64,000 nucleotides of DNA. Origin: Bifidobacterium panos. Its GTDB lineage: Bacteria > Actinomycetota > Actinomycetes > Actinomycetales > Bifidobacteriaceae. The notes under the pieces are model-generated. The model was not told the origin of the DNA. It saw only the letters and a program-made list of their open reading frames with translations, and ran no database searches. Each line of letters starts with the position of its first letter. The first letter of the stretch is position 1. Shown piece after piece: positions 20,436 through 29,390 of the stretch. Both the position numbers and the translations under genes were made by a program. The stretch spans positions 44,348 through 108,347 of the forward strand of contig NZ_JAAIIJ010000023.1 in NCBI RefSeq assembly GCF_012932445.1. The letters run 5' to 3'.

Positions 20436-21335
20436 ATGTCTGAGGAGAGCAACGCGCTGGAACACATCGTGAAGGTGTTGGGGCTGGGCACGCCGTCCGA
20501 ATACCGCGACCACACATACATCAACGGCGAAAGCCTCTATTATCCCACCGGGCGCGTCTACGGCGGGCAGGTGATCGCGCAGTCGCTGATGGCGGCGGCG
20601 AAAACCGTGGGCACCTCGCGCTTGCCGCACTCGATTCATGGCTATTTCATTACGGCCGGCGACATTCGCCAGGACTTGCTTTTCGATGTGGAGACGTTGC
20701 GCGACGGCCGCTCGTTTTCGGCGCGGCGCGTGAACGTGACACAGGCCGAGGGGCCGATTCTGACGGCAATCGCCTCGTTCCAGGAGGAGGGGCAGGCGGG
20801 CGTCGAGTTCGCCGACCCGATGCCGGCCGACGTGCCCGCCCCCGAAACGCTGACCAACGCCAAGCAGCTGATGGAGCCGTATGCGGACAAGTCGGCGTTC
20901 GCGAAGTTCTATTCGGAAAAATCGCCGTTCGACATTCGTCACATCACGCCCACGGTCATGCTCGCGCCCGACAGCGCCGCCGCCGAGGCCGACAGCGGCA
21001 AGCAGATGGTGTGGATGCGGGCGGACGGGCATGCGGACGTGTCGCAGACCATGCATCGGGCGCTGTTGGCGCTAGGTTGTGACCAGATCATGATGGAGCC
21101 GGTGCTGCGCCGCGCGGGGTTGAGCATTTCAACGCCGGGCATCTCCTACGCTTCCATCGACCACTCGATGTGGTGGTATCGCGATGTGGACATCAACCAA
21201 TGGCATCTGTATGTGCAGGACACGCCGACCGCCGCGCACGGGCGCGGGCTGGGCGTTGCGAAAGTGTATTCGCTGGGTGGCGAGCTGGTGGCCTCCATTG
21301 CGCAGGAAGCCATGATCCGCGTGCCGCAAGCGTAA
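20436..21335 (+). CDS. tesB: Acyl-CoA thioesterase II
   Basis: 299 residues in two hot-dog domains. First half has GRVYGGQVIAQSL and HSIHGYFI; second half has DHSMWWYRDVD near residue 245 and ends GGELVASIAQEAMIRV, as in the TesB family that hydrolyses acyl-CoA to free acid and CoA. The ATG used has GGGGA eight bases before it; an ATG nine bases upstream is also possible. Preceded by 283 bases of intergenic DNA without a recognisable gene; convergent with the DUF3180 gene, 15 bases away. Confidence 0.93.
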   Translation: MSEESNALEHIVKVLGLGTPSEYRDHTYINGESLYYPTGRVYGGQVIAQSLMAAAKTVGTSRLPHSIHGYFITAGDIRQDLLFDVETLRDGRSFSARRVNVTQAEGPILTAIASFQEEGQAGVEFADPMPADVPAPETLTNAKQLMEPYADKSAFAKFYSEKSPFDIRHITPTVMLAPDSAAAEADSGKQMVWMRADGHADVSQTMHRALLALGCDQIMMEPVLRRAGLSISTPGISYASIDHSMWWYRDVDINQWHLYVQDTPTAAHGRGLGVAKVYSLGGELVASIAQEAMIRVPQA

Positions 21336-21350
21336 CGGCCGACCTTACGC

Positions 21351-21884
21351 CTACATGTTTTTGGTGGCGGCGGGCGCGACGTCACGCTTGCGGGCGGCGG
21401 CTTCGAGCTTGGGGTTCTCCGGGCCTTCGGTGGGCGGCAGCTGGCACAGATGCTCCCCCACCAGGCCGATCACCATATCGATCAGGCACACCACGGCGGT
21501 GACGGCGCATTCGACAACGGCATGTTCGTAGAATGACGCCTCAAAGTGCGAAATCGACGGGATGATCTGGCCGCCATACCAGCCGGCGAGCGCGGCTCCG
21601 GCGAGAATCAGCGCCTTGCACAGCACCAGCGTGTTGAAGGCAAGCGTGGGGTTGACGAAGGTGTTGGGGCGCTTCTTCGGGTCGGTGTTGGCGTATTTAT
21701 GCACGTTCAGCGCGAGCACCAGCACCACGATGCCGACGATGATGAGCAGTGCGGCCACAAACCAAGGAGCGCCGATGAGCGTGACGCTGTAATGTTCGCC
21801 CAGCACCGCGATGCCGATGCCGGCGAGCGCGCCCAGCAACAGGGCGATAAGCGGGTGCCACCATGGGGTTCGACGTGCGTTCAT
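21351..21884 (-). CDS. DUF3180 membrane protein
   Basis: 177 residues with four predicted membrane helices (about 8-27, 34-56, 81-101, 117-137) and a charged C-terminal tail. DUF3180 genes lie at the end of the folate cluster in many actinobacteria, as here after folB-folK, but the function is unknown. Start at MNARRTPWW with AAAGGAG upstream. The 113-base gap to folB-folK holds only degenerate TTCGGGATT-like repeats. Confidence 0.88.
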   Translation of the reverse strand: MNARRTPWWHPLIALLLGALAGIGIAVLGEHYSVTLIGAPWFVAALLIIVGIVVLVLALNVHKYANTDPKKRPNTFVNPTLAFNTLVLCKALILAGAALAGWYGGQIIPSISHFEASFYEHAVVECAVTAVVCLIDMVIGLVGEHLCQLPPTEGPENPKLEAAARKRDVAPAATKNM

Positions 21885-21997
21885 TGTGCGGCTCCTTTCG
21901 CGTTGGACGGTTCCATTATTGCGCATCACGCTTGATTGGGGCTGATTGGGGTTCTTCGGGATTTTTCGGGGTTGTTCGGGATTCTTTCGGCCTCAGC

Positions 21998-23422
21998 TCA
22001 CGCGGAACCGAGAATCCAGGCGTCGGAGAGCAGGCCGACGCGTCCCGCATCCTCGGCCTGTGCAAGCAGGAACGCCACCGGGTCGCCGCCCAGCGTGGCG
22101 TTCGGGTCCATGTCCATCCAAGGCGCAAGCACCGCGGCACGCCGTCGCGCGGAGGGCCACGGCACGCGGCAGTCGGGCTCGTCGCAGCGCACGCCATCCA
22201 TATCCACCAAGTCGAGATCAACGGCTTTGCCGTGCGCGGTTTCGATGGTGCCGAGCGCATCGATGAGGTCGGCGGCACCCAGTTTGGTGACGATCTGGAT
22301 AACGGCGCTCATCGCGTCCGGGCCGTCGAAATTGCTCAAGTGATACAGCGGCGAAATGCCCTCGACCTGATTGCCGGGGATGCCGTCGATGGCGACGATC
22401 GCCTCACGGAACAGCGTTTCCGCATCCGGGCTGGTGGATTCGAGGGAAATGACGGCGGGGCGGGATTGGGTGCCGGCTTGGGTGCCGGATTGGAGGCCGG
22501 CTTCGGTGCCTTCACCCACGCGTGGCGTGTGGCGGCTCTCGCCAGAGGCGAGCCAATCGCTCGAAACGAGTTCGACCGGTGGCTCGTCGGCTTCGGCGAC
22601 GAGGCCTTCCGCGAGTTCGGAGACGGGGCCGCCATGCATGCCGGGCAAATCGGCTTGCGGGTCGAGCGCGGCCCACGGCACCAGCACGAAGGCGCGTTGC
22701 CAGGCGCGCGGGTGCGGCAGGGTCAGCGCAGGATCGTCGGACTGCCGCCCGTCGAAATCGATGATGTCGAGGTCGAGCGTGCGGTTCGACCAGTGCGTTT
22801 CGCGCGTGCGGCCGTGATCGGCCTCGATGCGGCGCAGTCCGTCAAGCAGCTCATGAGCGTCGAGTGTGGTGGTCACTTCGGCCACGGCGTTGAGGAAATC
22901 GGGGGTGCCAGCCGGCATGCCCCAGGCGGCGGTGCGATACAGCGGCGAGACGCCGATGACTTGTGTGCCGTCGAGCGCGTCGATGCGGCGCACCGCGTCG
23001 CGCAGCGTATCGGCCACATCGCCTTGGTTGCCGCCCAAGGCGATGACCGCGCGATGGGCGGTTTTGGCTTGCGCACGGGTGATGGTGACGGCCACATCGT
23101 CGAACGGCACCGTGATGGGCGCGTGCGGCTTGTGCACGGTGACTTCGACGCGGGCGATGGCCCCGATGGCGAGAATGCGGTCGGCGATGCGCTGGGCGAG
23201 CGCTTCGATCAGGTCGACGTGCTCGCCTTCGACGACGGCCACGATGTCTTTAGCGACGCGACCGTAGTCAACGGTGTCGCTCAGGGCATCGCTTTGGCCG
23301 GCTTTGGCGAGGTCGAGGAACAGCGTGACGTCCACGACGAAGGTCTGGGCGCGCTCCTGCTCGAAGTCGAGCACACCGTGCGTGCCGTTGGCGCGCACGC
23401 CGGTGAGGACGATCTTATCCAT
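21998..23422 (-). CDS. folB-folK: Dihydroneopterin aldolase / HPPK fusion with a degenerate second HPPK domain
   Basis: 474 residues catalysing two steps of folate synthesis. Residues 1-120: FolB (MDKIVLTGVRANGTHGVL). Residues 122-280: FolK with VIALGGNQGD, SPLYRTAAWG and HWSNRTLDLDIIDFDG. Residues about 310-474 repeat the FolK pattern (EAIVAIDGIPGNQVEGISPLY, VDLDLVDMDG, then RRAAVLAPWMDMDP) but lack the GSN-type loop (VISLEST instead) and the W/R catalytic loop, so this copy is unlikely to be active. A Gly/Gln/Thr-rich linker joins the two. AAAGGAAT precedes the ATG by six bases. Downstream of folP but separated from it by a long hairpin repeat. Confidence 0.92.
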   Translation of the reverse strand: MDKIVLTGVRANGTHGVLDFEQERAQTFVVDVTLFLDLAKAGQSDALSDTVDYGRVAKDIVAVVEGEHVDLIEALAQRIADRILAIGAIARVEVTVHKPHAPITVPFDDVAVTITRAQAKTAHRAVIALGGNQGDVADTLRDAVRRIDALDGTQVIGVSPLYRTAAWGMPAGTPDFLNAVAEVTTTLDAHELLDGLRRIEADHGRTRETHWSNRTLDLDIIDFDGRQSDDPALTLPHPRAWQRAFVLVPWAALDPQADLPGMHGGPVSELAEGLVAEADEPPVELVSSDWLASGESRHTPRVGEGTEAGLQSGTQAGTQSRPAVISLESTSPDAETLFREAIVAIDGIPGNQVEGISPLYHLSNFDGPDAMSAVIQIVTKLGAADLIDALGTIETAHGKAVDLDLVDMDGVRCDEPDCRVPWPSARRRAAVLAPWMDMDPNATLGGDPVAFLLAQAEDAGRVGLLSDAWILGSA

Positions 23423-23520
23423 GCGATTCCTTTCTTTCCTTGTCGATTGTAGGCGTTGATGCTCCCCCGGCCGCCATCGGGCGCAAAACCATCCGGGCTC
23501 CGCAAAACAGTTTGTTCGCC

Positions 23521-23634
23521 GCTATCTCGCTTATGTGTGGCATACCTCTGAAAGAACTTGGAGTATCGCCGTTGGAATCACGCCGGCGATACTTCGGTTT
23601 CTTGTAAGGGCCTGCCACACGTAAGCGAGATAGC
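23521..23634 (+). repeat. Dispersed hairpin repeat, copy A
   Basis: 114-bp element with 22-base outer arms (left begins GCTATCTCGCTTATGTGTGG, right is its complement with one T.G position), an inner perfect 10-bp stem AGTATCGCCG / CGGCGATACT, and GGAATCAC in the loop. Shares outer arms and the GGAATCAC core with copies B and C in this window. It lies 39 bases after the folP stop codon. Confidence 0.85.
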
Positions 23635-23673
23635 GTGGATCGCGTGCGTAAATGGCGCGTCAACGGCCTGATT

Positions 23674-24531
23674 TCACTGCGCATAGCTACGCCAAGTGTT
23701 GCCGATGGCGACGGCGGCGCGAGTGCGGGGCACGTCGTGCACGCGCACGGCCCATGCGCCGTGTTCGGCGCACAGGGCGGAGATGGCTGCGGTGGCGTTG
23801 TCGCGATCGTCCATCGATGGTTCGGTCACGCCGGCCTCACCAAGCACCGCGGAAACGAAGCGCTTGCGCGATTGCCCGATCAACACCGGATATCCGGTGG
23901 CGCGGAACGTCTCAAGGCCAGCAAGCAGGGGCATATTGTGTTCGATGCCGGGTTTGGAGAAGCCAAGGCCGGGGTCGATGATGACGCGCTCCGGCCTCAC
24001 GCCCGCCTCAAGCACCGCGTCCACCTGACGCATCAGCTCGTCTCGCACGTCGGCCAACACACCGTGCTCATATCGCGAGGTGTCCGCGTCCGACGACCCG
24101 GCAAGCCAGCCGCGCCAATGTTGCACGATGTACAGACAGTCGTGTTCGGCCACGACGTGGGGTAGCCGAGCGTCCAACGTGCCGCCGGACACGTCGTTGA
24201 CAATCTGGGCGCCGTTTTCAAGCGCGGCGGCGGCCACCGAAGCGCGGGTGGTGTCGATGGAGAGCGTCGCCCCGGCTGGCACGAGCGCCTTGACCGCGCC
24301 GGTGATACGCGCAAGCTCATCCGTCTCGGCCACGCGCGTGGCCCCCGGTCTGGTGGATTCGGCGCCGACGTCGATGATGTCGGCACCGCAAGCCATCATG
24401 TCACGCCCGTGCGCGGCGGCGGCATTCGGGTCGAGCCACAGGCCCCCGTCCGAGAAGGAGTCTTCAGTGATGTTGAGCACGCCCATCACCAGCGTGTGGT
24501 CGGCGTTGCGAATGGATTGCAGGTTGATCAT
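23674..24531 (-). CDS. folP: Dihydropteroate synthase
   Basis: 285 residues; joins 6-hydroxymethyl-dihydropterin diphosphate to p-aminobenzoate. MGVLNITEDSFSDGG loop, DVGAESTRPGA, LSIDTTRASVA, IVNDVSGGT, IIDPGLGFSK, GYPVLIGQSRKRF and the final VRVHDV are visible. The ATG begins five bases after the folE stop with no clear ribosome-binding site, so translation is probably coupled to folE. The open frame upstream is folE antisense-frame noise. Confidence 0.96.
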   Translation of the reverse strand: MINLQSIRNADHTLVMGVLNITEDSFSDGGLWLDPNAAAAHGRDMMACGADIIDVGAESTRPGATRVAETDELARITGAVKALVPAGATLSIDTTRASVAAAALENGAQIVNDVSGGTLDARLPHVVAEHDCLYIVQHWRGWLAGSSDADTSRYEHGVLADVRDELMRQVDAVLEAGVRPERVIIDPGLGFSKPGIEHNMPLLAGLETFRATGYPVLIGQSRKRFVSAVLGEAGVTEPSMDDRDNATAAISALCAEHGAWAVRVHDVPRTRAAVAIGNTWRSYAQ

Positions 24532-24536
24532 GATGT

Positions 24537-25151
24537 TCAGTGATTCAGAATGAGGCTCATCGCTTCGGCGCGGGTGGCCGGATTGCGCAGCATGCCGCGC
24601 ACCGCCGAAGTCACCGTGCGCGCCTCGGACTTCTTGATGCCGCGCATCGACATGCACAGGTGTTCGCATTCGGTGACCACGATCACGCCGCGCGCGCCCG
24701 CATATTCGACCAGCGCGTCGGCGATCTGTTGCGTAAGCCGCTCCTGCACCTGCGGGCGACGGGCATACACCTCCACCAGCCGCGCCAGCTTGCTTAGGCC
24801 CATCACCCCGTCTTTGGCGGGAATATAGCCCACATGCGCCACGCCGTGGAACGGCAGCAAGTGGTGCTCGCACACCGAATACAACTCGATATTCTTGACC
24901 AGCACCAGCTCGTCGGTGTCCACGTCGAAGTGCTTCTCGAGCACGTCGGCGGGCGAAGCGCCCAGCCCCGCGAACAGCTCCTTGCACGCGCGGGCGATGC
25001 GGTCGGGCGTCTCCGCCAGCCCCTCACGCGAGGGGTCCTCGCCGATCGAGCGCAAAAACAGGCGCACGGCCTCGCGCACGCCCTCCTCGTCATACCCGTG
25101 AGGCAGAGACGAGGACGAGACGCCGCCAACACCGTGCACCTGTTGCGTCAT
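24537..25151 (-). CDS. folE: GTP cyclohydrolase I
   Basis: 204 residues; first enzyme of folate synthesis, GTP to dihydroneopterin triphosphate. Zinc ligands C94 and H97 ([12 protein letters not shown]) and C166 ([11 protein letters not shown]), and the GLSKLAR and RPQVQERL motifs are present. Starts nine bases after the ftsH stop codon. Confidence 0.97.
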   Translation of the reverse strand: MTQQVHGVGGVSSSSLPHGYDEEGVREAVRLFLRSIGEDPSREGLAETPDRIARACKELFAGLGASPADVLEKHFDVDTDELVLVKNIELYSVCEHHLLPFHGVAHVGYIPAKDGVMGLSKLARLVEVYARRPQVQERLTQQIADALVEYAGARGVIVVTECEHLCMSMRGIKKSEARTVTSAVRGMLRNPATRAEAMSLILNH

Positions 25152-25160
25152 AATGCCGGT

Positions 25161-27260
25161 TCACTCCCCAGACGGCGTGCCAGCCGGTTGCTCCTCAGCC
25201 GGCTTGATGCCGACCGAGCGCTTGAGCGACTCGGGAATCTCCACCGGCGGCTTGTCGGAATCGGGGCGCTTGTCGTCCGACAGCCACACCGAGCGTTCCG
25301 GTGCTTTCTTGATGGGCGCGAAGATCTCGGCCAGCTCCTTCTCATTCAGGGTTTCCTTGACGAGCAATTGGCGCACGAGTTCGTCGAGAATCTCGCGGTT
25401 CTCGTTGAGGATCGTCCATGCTTCGGTATGCGCCGTCTCGACGAGCTTCAATACCTCGTCGTCAATGAGTTCGGCGGTGCGGTCGGAGTATTTGCGCGGG
25501 GCAAGGCCGTCCATGACGGTGGTCTGGTCGTCGTCATCCGTCCACTTGATGGCGCCCAGGCGCGCGGAGAAGCCGTATTCGCCCACCATCGTGCGGGCGA
25601 TGGCCGTCGCTTTCTCGATGTCGTTGGACGCGCCGGTGGTGGGATCGTGGAACACGATCTCCTCGGCGGTGCGCCCGCCCATCGCGTAAGCCATCTGGTC
25701 GAGCAGTTGGTTGCGCGACTGGGAGTAGCGGTCGGAGGTGGGCATGACGGCCGTATAGCCGAGCGCGCGGCCTCGCGGCAGAATCGTCACCTTGGTCACC
25801 GGATCGGTGTTGTTCAGGGCCGCGGCGACCAGCGCATGGCCACCCTCGTGGTATGCGGTGTTGCGCAACTCCTCCAAAGCCATGCCCTTCGACTGCTTCT
25901 TCGGGCCGGCCTGCACGCGGTCAATGGCCTCGTCAATGGCGCGGTTGTCGATGAGCTGGGCACCGGCGCGGGCGCACAGCAAGGCCGCCTCGTTCAGCAC
26001 GTTCGCCAAGTCGGCACCGGTGAAGCCCGGCGTGCGCACGGCCACCATGTGCAAATCGACGTCCGGCACGAAGGGCTTGCCCTGGGCGTGCACCTTCAGA
26101 ATCGCCTCGCGGCCTTCCAAGTCGGGCGCGGCCACGCCCACCTGACGGTCGAAACGCCCGGGGCGCAACAGCGCCGGGTCGAGCACATCGGGGCGATTGG
26201 TGGCGGCGATGATGATGAGGTTGGTGTCGTTGTCGAAACCGTCCATTTCCACGAGCAACTGGTTCAGCGTCTGCTCGCGCTCGTCGTGGCCGCCGCCCAT
26301 GCCCGAGCCGCGCTTGCGGCCCACGGCGTCGATCTCGTCGATGAAGATGATGGCGGGCGCGTTCTTCTTCGCCTCGTCAAACAGGTCGCGCACGCGCGAA
26401 GCGCCGAGACCGACGAACATCTCCACGAAGTCGGAGCCGGCCATCGAATAGAACGGCACGCCCGCCTCGCCCGCAATGGCGCGGGCCAGCAACGTCTTGC
26501 CGGTGCCGGGAGGGCCGTACAGCAGCACACCGCGCGGAATACGCGCGCCCAGCGCTTTGTATTTGGCCGGATCCTTCAAAAAGTCCTTGATTTCCTCGAC
26601 TTCGGCCAGAGCCTCGTCTTCGCCCGCCACGTCGGCGAATCTGGTCTTCGGGGTCTGCCCTTCGAGCAGTTTGCCGTTGTTCTTCTTGCCGCCCATGCCG
26701 AACATGCCGGACGCGCCGCCCATACGGCTCATCAGGAACCAGAACAGCGCGAAGAAGATAATGAACGGCAGTATGGAGGTGAGCAGATAACTCACCACGC
26801 TCGTCGATTCGATATCGGCCGTCCAACCCTTGGTCGGGTTGGCCTTTTCGACGGCTTTGAGAATATCCTGCCCCTCGGCGAACGTGTAATAGAACTGCAC
26901 ATTCTTGCCGTAATTGCGGTTCTTGCCGGTGGTGGCGTCCTGCTTGTTGAAATCGCTCTTCAGCTCAAGCGTGACCTTCTGCTTGTTGTCGACGATCTTG
27001 GCGAACGTCGCGTTGCCGTTCTTGAGCAGGTCCAGGCCGTCCTTGGTGTCGATGGTCTGGGTGCCGAACCCGGTGAACATCTGGAACATCGTCACGGCAA
27101 GAACGACGATCACCGCGCCCCACAACCACGGCGACTGCCAGAATGGCTTGTTGCCGTCGGAACGCCCGGACTTGCCGCCGTTGTCGTTCTTGTTGGAGTT
27201 CTGCCCGAATGGGTTGAAAGGGTTGCCATTATTCTGCCCTGGGCCTTGGGGAAAGCTCAT
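25161..27260 (-). CDS. ftsH: ATP-dependent zinc metalloprotease FtsH
   Basis: 699 residues. Gly/Asn/Pro-rich cytoplasmic head (1-38), TM1 about 46-64, extracytoplasmic domain, TM2 about 157-178, AAA+ domain with Walker A GPPGTGKT (249-256), Walker B IIFIDEID and SRH ([20 protein letters not shown]), then the zinc protease site HEGGH (471-475). Degrades misassembled membrane proteins and regulatory proteins. Its ATG overlaps the hpt stop codon (ATGA). Confidence 0.98.
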   Translation of the reverse strand: MSFPQGPGQNNGNPFNPFGQNSNKNDNGGKSGRSDGNKPFWQSPWLWGAVIVVLAVTMFQMFTGFGTQTIDTKDGLDLLKNGNATFAKIVDNKQKVTLELKSDFNKQDATTGKNRNYGKNVQFYYTFAEGQDILKAVEKANPTKGWTADIESTSVVSYLLTSILPFIIFFALFWFLMSRMGGASGMFGMGGKKNNGKLLEGQTPKTRFADVAGEDEALAEVEEIKDFLKDPAKYKALGARIPRGVLLYGPPGTGKTLLARAIAGEAGVPFYSMAGSDFVEMFVGLGASRVRDLFDEAKKNAPAIIFIDEIDAVGRKRGSGMGGGHDEREQTLNQLLVEMDGFDNDTNLIIIAATNRPDVLDPALLRPGRFDRQVGVAAPDLEGREAILKVHAQGKPFVPDVDLHMVAVRTPGFTGADLANVLNEAALLCARAGAQLIDNRAIDEAIDRVQAGPKKQSKGMALEELRNTAYHEGGHALVAAALNNTDPVTKVTILPRGRALGYTAVMPTSDRYSQSRNQLLDQMAYAMGGRTAEEIVFHDPTTGASNDIEKATAIARTMVGEYGFSARLGAIKWTDDDDQTTVMDGLAPRKYSDRTAELIDDEVLKLVETAHTEAWTILNENREILDELVRQLLVKETLNEKELAEIFAPIKKAPERSVWLSDDKRPDSDKPPVEIPESLKRSVGIKPAEEQPAGTPSGE

Positions 27261-27829
27261 GCCTGTTCTCCTTGATATACTTCCGGCTTCAGCACGGCGA
27301 TTGAATCGAGGTTGCGATATCGCTCGTCATAGTCGAGGCCGAATCCCACGACGAATTCGTCCGGAATCTCACACCCGCGGTATTTCACTTTCACGTCCAC
27401 TTCGCGGCGGGACGGCTTCTCCAGCAAGGCAAACACCTCAACGGAAGCGGCGCCGCGGCGCTTGAGTTCTTCGACCAGCCACGCAAGTGTGCGGCCTGAA
27501 TCCACAATATCCTCAACAATGAGAATGTGCCGTCCGCGAACATCGGCGGACAGATCCTGCCGAATCGTCACCGTGCCGGATGAAACGGTGCCCGAGCCGT
27601 AGCTTGACAGGCTCATGAAATCGATTTGACACGGAATCGACAGGGCCTGAGAGAATGCCGCCATCGTATCGACGGCACCTTTGAGCACCGCCACAAGCAG
27701 TGGGTCCTTGTCTGCATAGTCTTTGCTTACCTGCGCGGCGGCGCTTTGGATAAGCGATTGAATCTCTTCTTTGCTGACCAGCTCGTGGTCGATATCGTTT
27801 TGTATGTCAGCGATTCGCATGCTCACCAT
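27257..27829 (-). CDS. hpt: Hypoxanthine phosphoribosyltransferase
   Basis: 190 residues; purine salvage, hypoxanthine/guanine plus PRPP to IMP/GMP. PRPP-binding motif [14 protein letters not shown] and the VLKGAVDTM loop are present; [17 protein letters not shown] near the end is the family's base-binding region. ATG codons at the first and fourth residue are both possible starts. Overlaps ftsH by four bases and follows the D-Ala-D-Ala carboxypeptidase by 66 bases; in many actinobacteria tilS sits in that gap. Confidence 0.96.
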   Translation of the reverse strand: MVSMRIADIQNDIDHELVSKEEIQSLIQSAAAQVSKDYADKDPLLVAVLKGAVDTMAAFSQALSIPCQIDFMSLSSYGSGTVSSGTVTIRQDLSADVRGRHILIVEDIVDSGRTLAWLVEELKRRGAASVEVFALLEKPSRREVDVKVKYRGCEIPDEFVVGFGLDYDERYRNLDSIAVLKPEVYQGEQA

Positions 27830-27895
27830 CTTGGCACAGGCGAATGACGTGTTTCTTATGTTTCGCTGAGCAACATCTGCAAGCCCCCTGCGTGC

Positions 27896-29380
27896 TTACA
27901 GTTGCGCCAGTTGCGCGACGAACTGGTCTATCGCACTGTTGGCGGCGCTGCCATCGCTGGGATTGTTGACGATGACGGCGAACAGCAGCAGGCCGCCCTG
28001 CTCGCGCGACACGTTGCCCGTCAGCGCGCGCACGCTGGACAGGGAACCGGTTTTGAGGCGGGCGAGGCCTCGCACGCCTTGCGAGCCGACGCGGTACCTC
28101 GCTGTGCCCGTGAGCCCCGGCACCGACATGCCTTCGATGGCCGCGGCCGCGCCGCCCTTCAGGCTCACCAACTGTTGCTGCACGCCGAGCAGGGTGCCCA
28201 CCCGCAAACGGGTGCCGGGCGCAAGGCCCGAGCAGCTGGTCAACGTCAGGCCTTGGGTGGGCACGTCATGTTCGCTCAGCACCTGCGTGACGGCTTGGGC
28301 GTCGGCCGCGGTGTCGTTGCCCGTGCCGAGTTTGAGCGCGGTGAGTCGGGCGAACAGCTGGGCGAGCGTGTTGTCGGAATGGCGCAGCATGAAGGCCATC
28401 ACCTCGTTTAACGGCGCCGAGCTCACTTTGGCGATCGGCCCGGTGGCGTCGGTGCCGCTGATGTCGTCGCTGTCGTCGACCTCGATGCCTTCCGCGGCGA
28501 GCAGCGTCTTGAACGTGGAGGCCGCGTCGGCGGCGGTGTGCTGGGACAGCACGGGGTATTCGGTGAATGCGTCCTGACTGCTGCGCTCAAGCCCGCTCCA
28601 GTCGCGCCCGCCGTCCACGGCCATGCTGGAAATCGGGGTGTAATAGAGATTGCCGTCGTTGTTCTGATCGATGCCGTCGGGTGTACGATCGTCGCCGAAC
28701 AGCGTGTCGTCCACGGCGAGCGCCACATGCGTGACGCCGCGCTCTTTGAGCGCTTTGGCCGCGGACTGCGCGAGTGTGGCCAGGCCCGCCCGCCCGTTGA
28801 TATGGTTCGGGTCGCTCTCGCCCTCGCCGAGCAGCATGTCCCCGTGCCCTTTGAGCACGAGGGTGGGATTGGTGTCGGCATGGGTAAGATACGTCTCGGT
28901 GTCGAGCGTGCCGCCCATATCCAACGTGCTGGCGGCGGCGAATGCGGTGAGGGTTTTGACCGTGGAGGCCGGTTCGCGTTCGGTGTCGGCCTCACGTTGG
29001 GCCACGATGTTGCCGTTCGCGTCTGCGATCACGACGGAGAAGTCGGAGCCCACGCCCCCGGCTTGCCCGAGCGTGTTGATCAGTTCTTCGGCTTTGGCCG
29101 CATCCACGGATACGTTGCGATTCGCCTCACCCGCGATGGTGCCCGCCGCAATGGAGGAAGCCGCGTCGGGATAGGTGCGCACCGAAGCCGAGCGCAAAGT
29201 GAGCATGCCCGGCACCACATCGTAGATGTCGGCCGCCGTGTATCCCGCGCACGCGGCGAGTGTGAGGGCGACGGATACGATGACGACGACGAGCCGATGG
29301 CCCGCATGTCTCGTATGGCCACGATGCGCCGCAACGCCTCGCGCCACATGGTTGCCTTTGCGTTTGGAACTCAATACCAT
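27896..29380 (-). CDS. dacB: D-alanyl-D-alanine carboxypeptidase (S13/PBP4 type)
   Basis: 494 residues from MVLSSKRKGNHVA. Basic N-terminus and one membrane helix about 25-47, then an S13 penicillin-binding fold: S-x-x-K is EPASTVKTLTAF (Ser-Thr-Val-Lys), S-x-N is MLRHSDNTLAQ, and K-T-G is LARLKTGSLS. Trims or opens peptidoglycan stem peptides outside the membrane. Starts ten bases after the ABC permease stop, in the long leftward operon. Confidence 0.93.
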   Translation of the reverse strand: MVLSSKRKGNHVARGVAAHRGHTRHAGHRLVVVIVSVALTLAACAGYTAADIYDVVPGMLTLRSASVRTYPDAASSIAAGTIAGEANRNVSVDAAKAEELINTLGQAGGVGSDFSVVIADANGNIVAQREADTEREPASTVKTLTAFAAASTLDMGGTLDTETYLTHADTNPTLVLKGHGDMLLGEGESDPNHINGRAGLATLAQSAAKALKERGVTHVALAVDDTLFGDDRTPDGIDQNNDGNLYYTPISSMAVDGGRDWSGLERSSQDAFTEYPVLSQHTAADAASTFKTLLAAEGIEVDDSDDISGTDATGPIAKVSSAPLNEVMAFMLRHSDNTLAQLFARLTALKLGTGNDTAADAQAVTQVLSEHDVPTQGLTLTSCSGLAPGTRLRVGTLLGVQQQLVSLKGGAAAAIEGMSVPGLTGTARYRVGSQGVRGLARLKTGSLSSVRALTGNVSREQGGLLLFAVIVNNPSDGSAANSAIDQFVAQLAQL

Positions 29381-29390
29381 ATGTATTATT

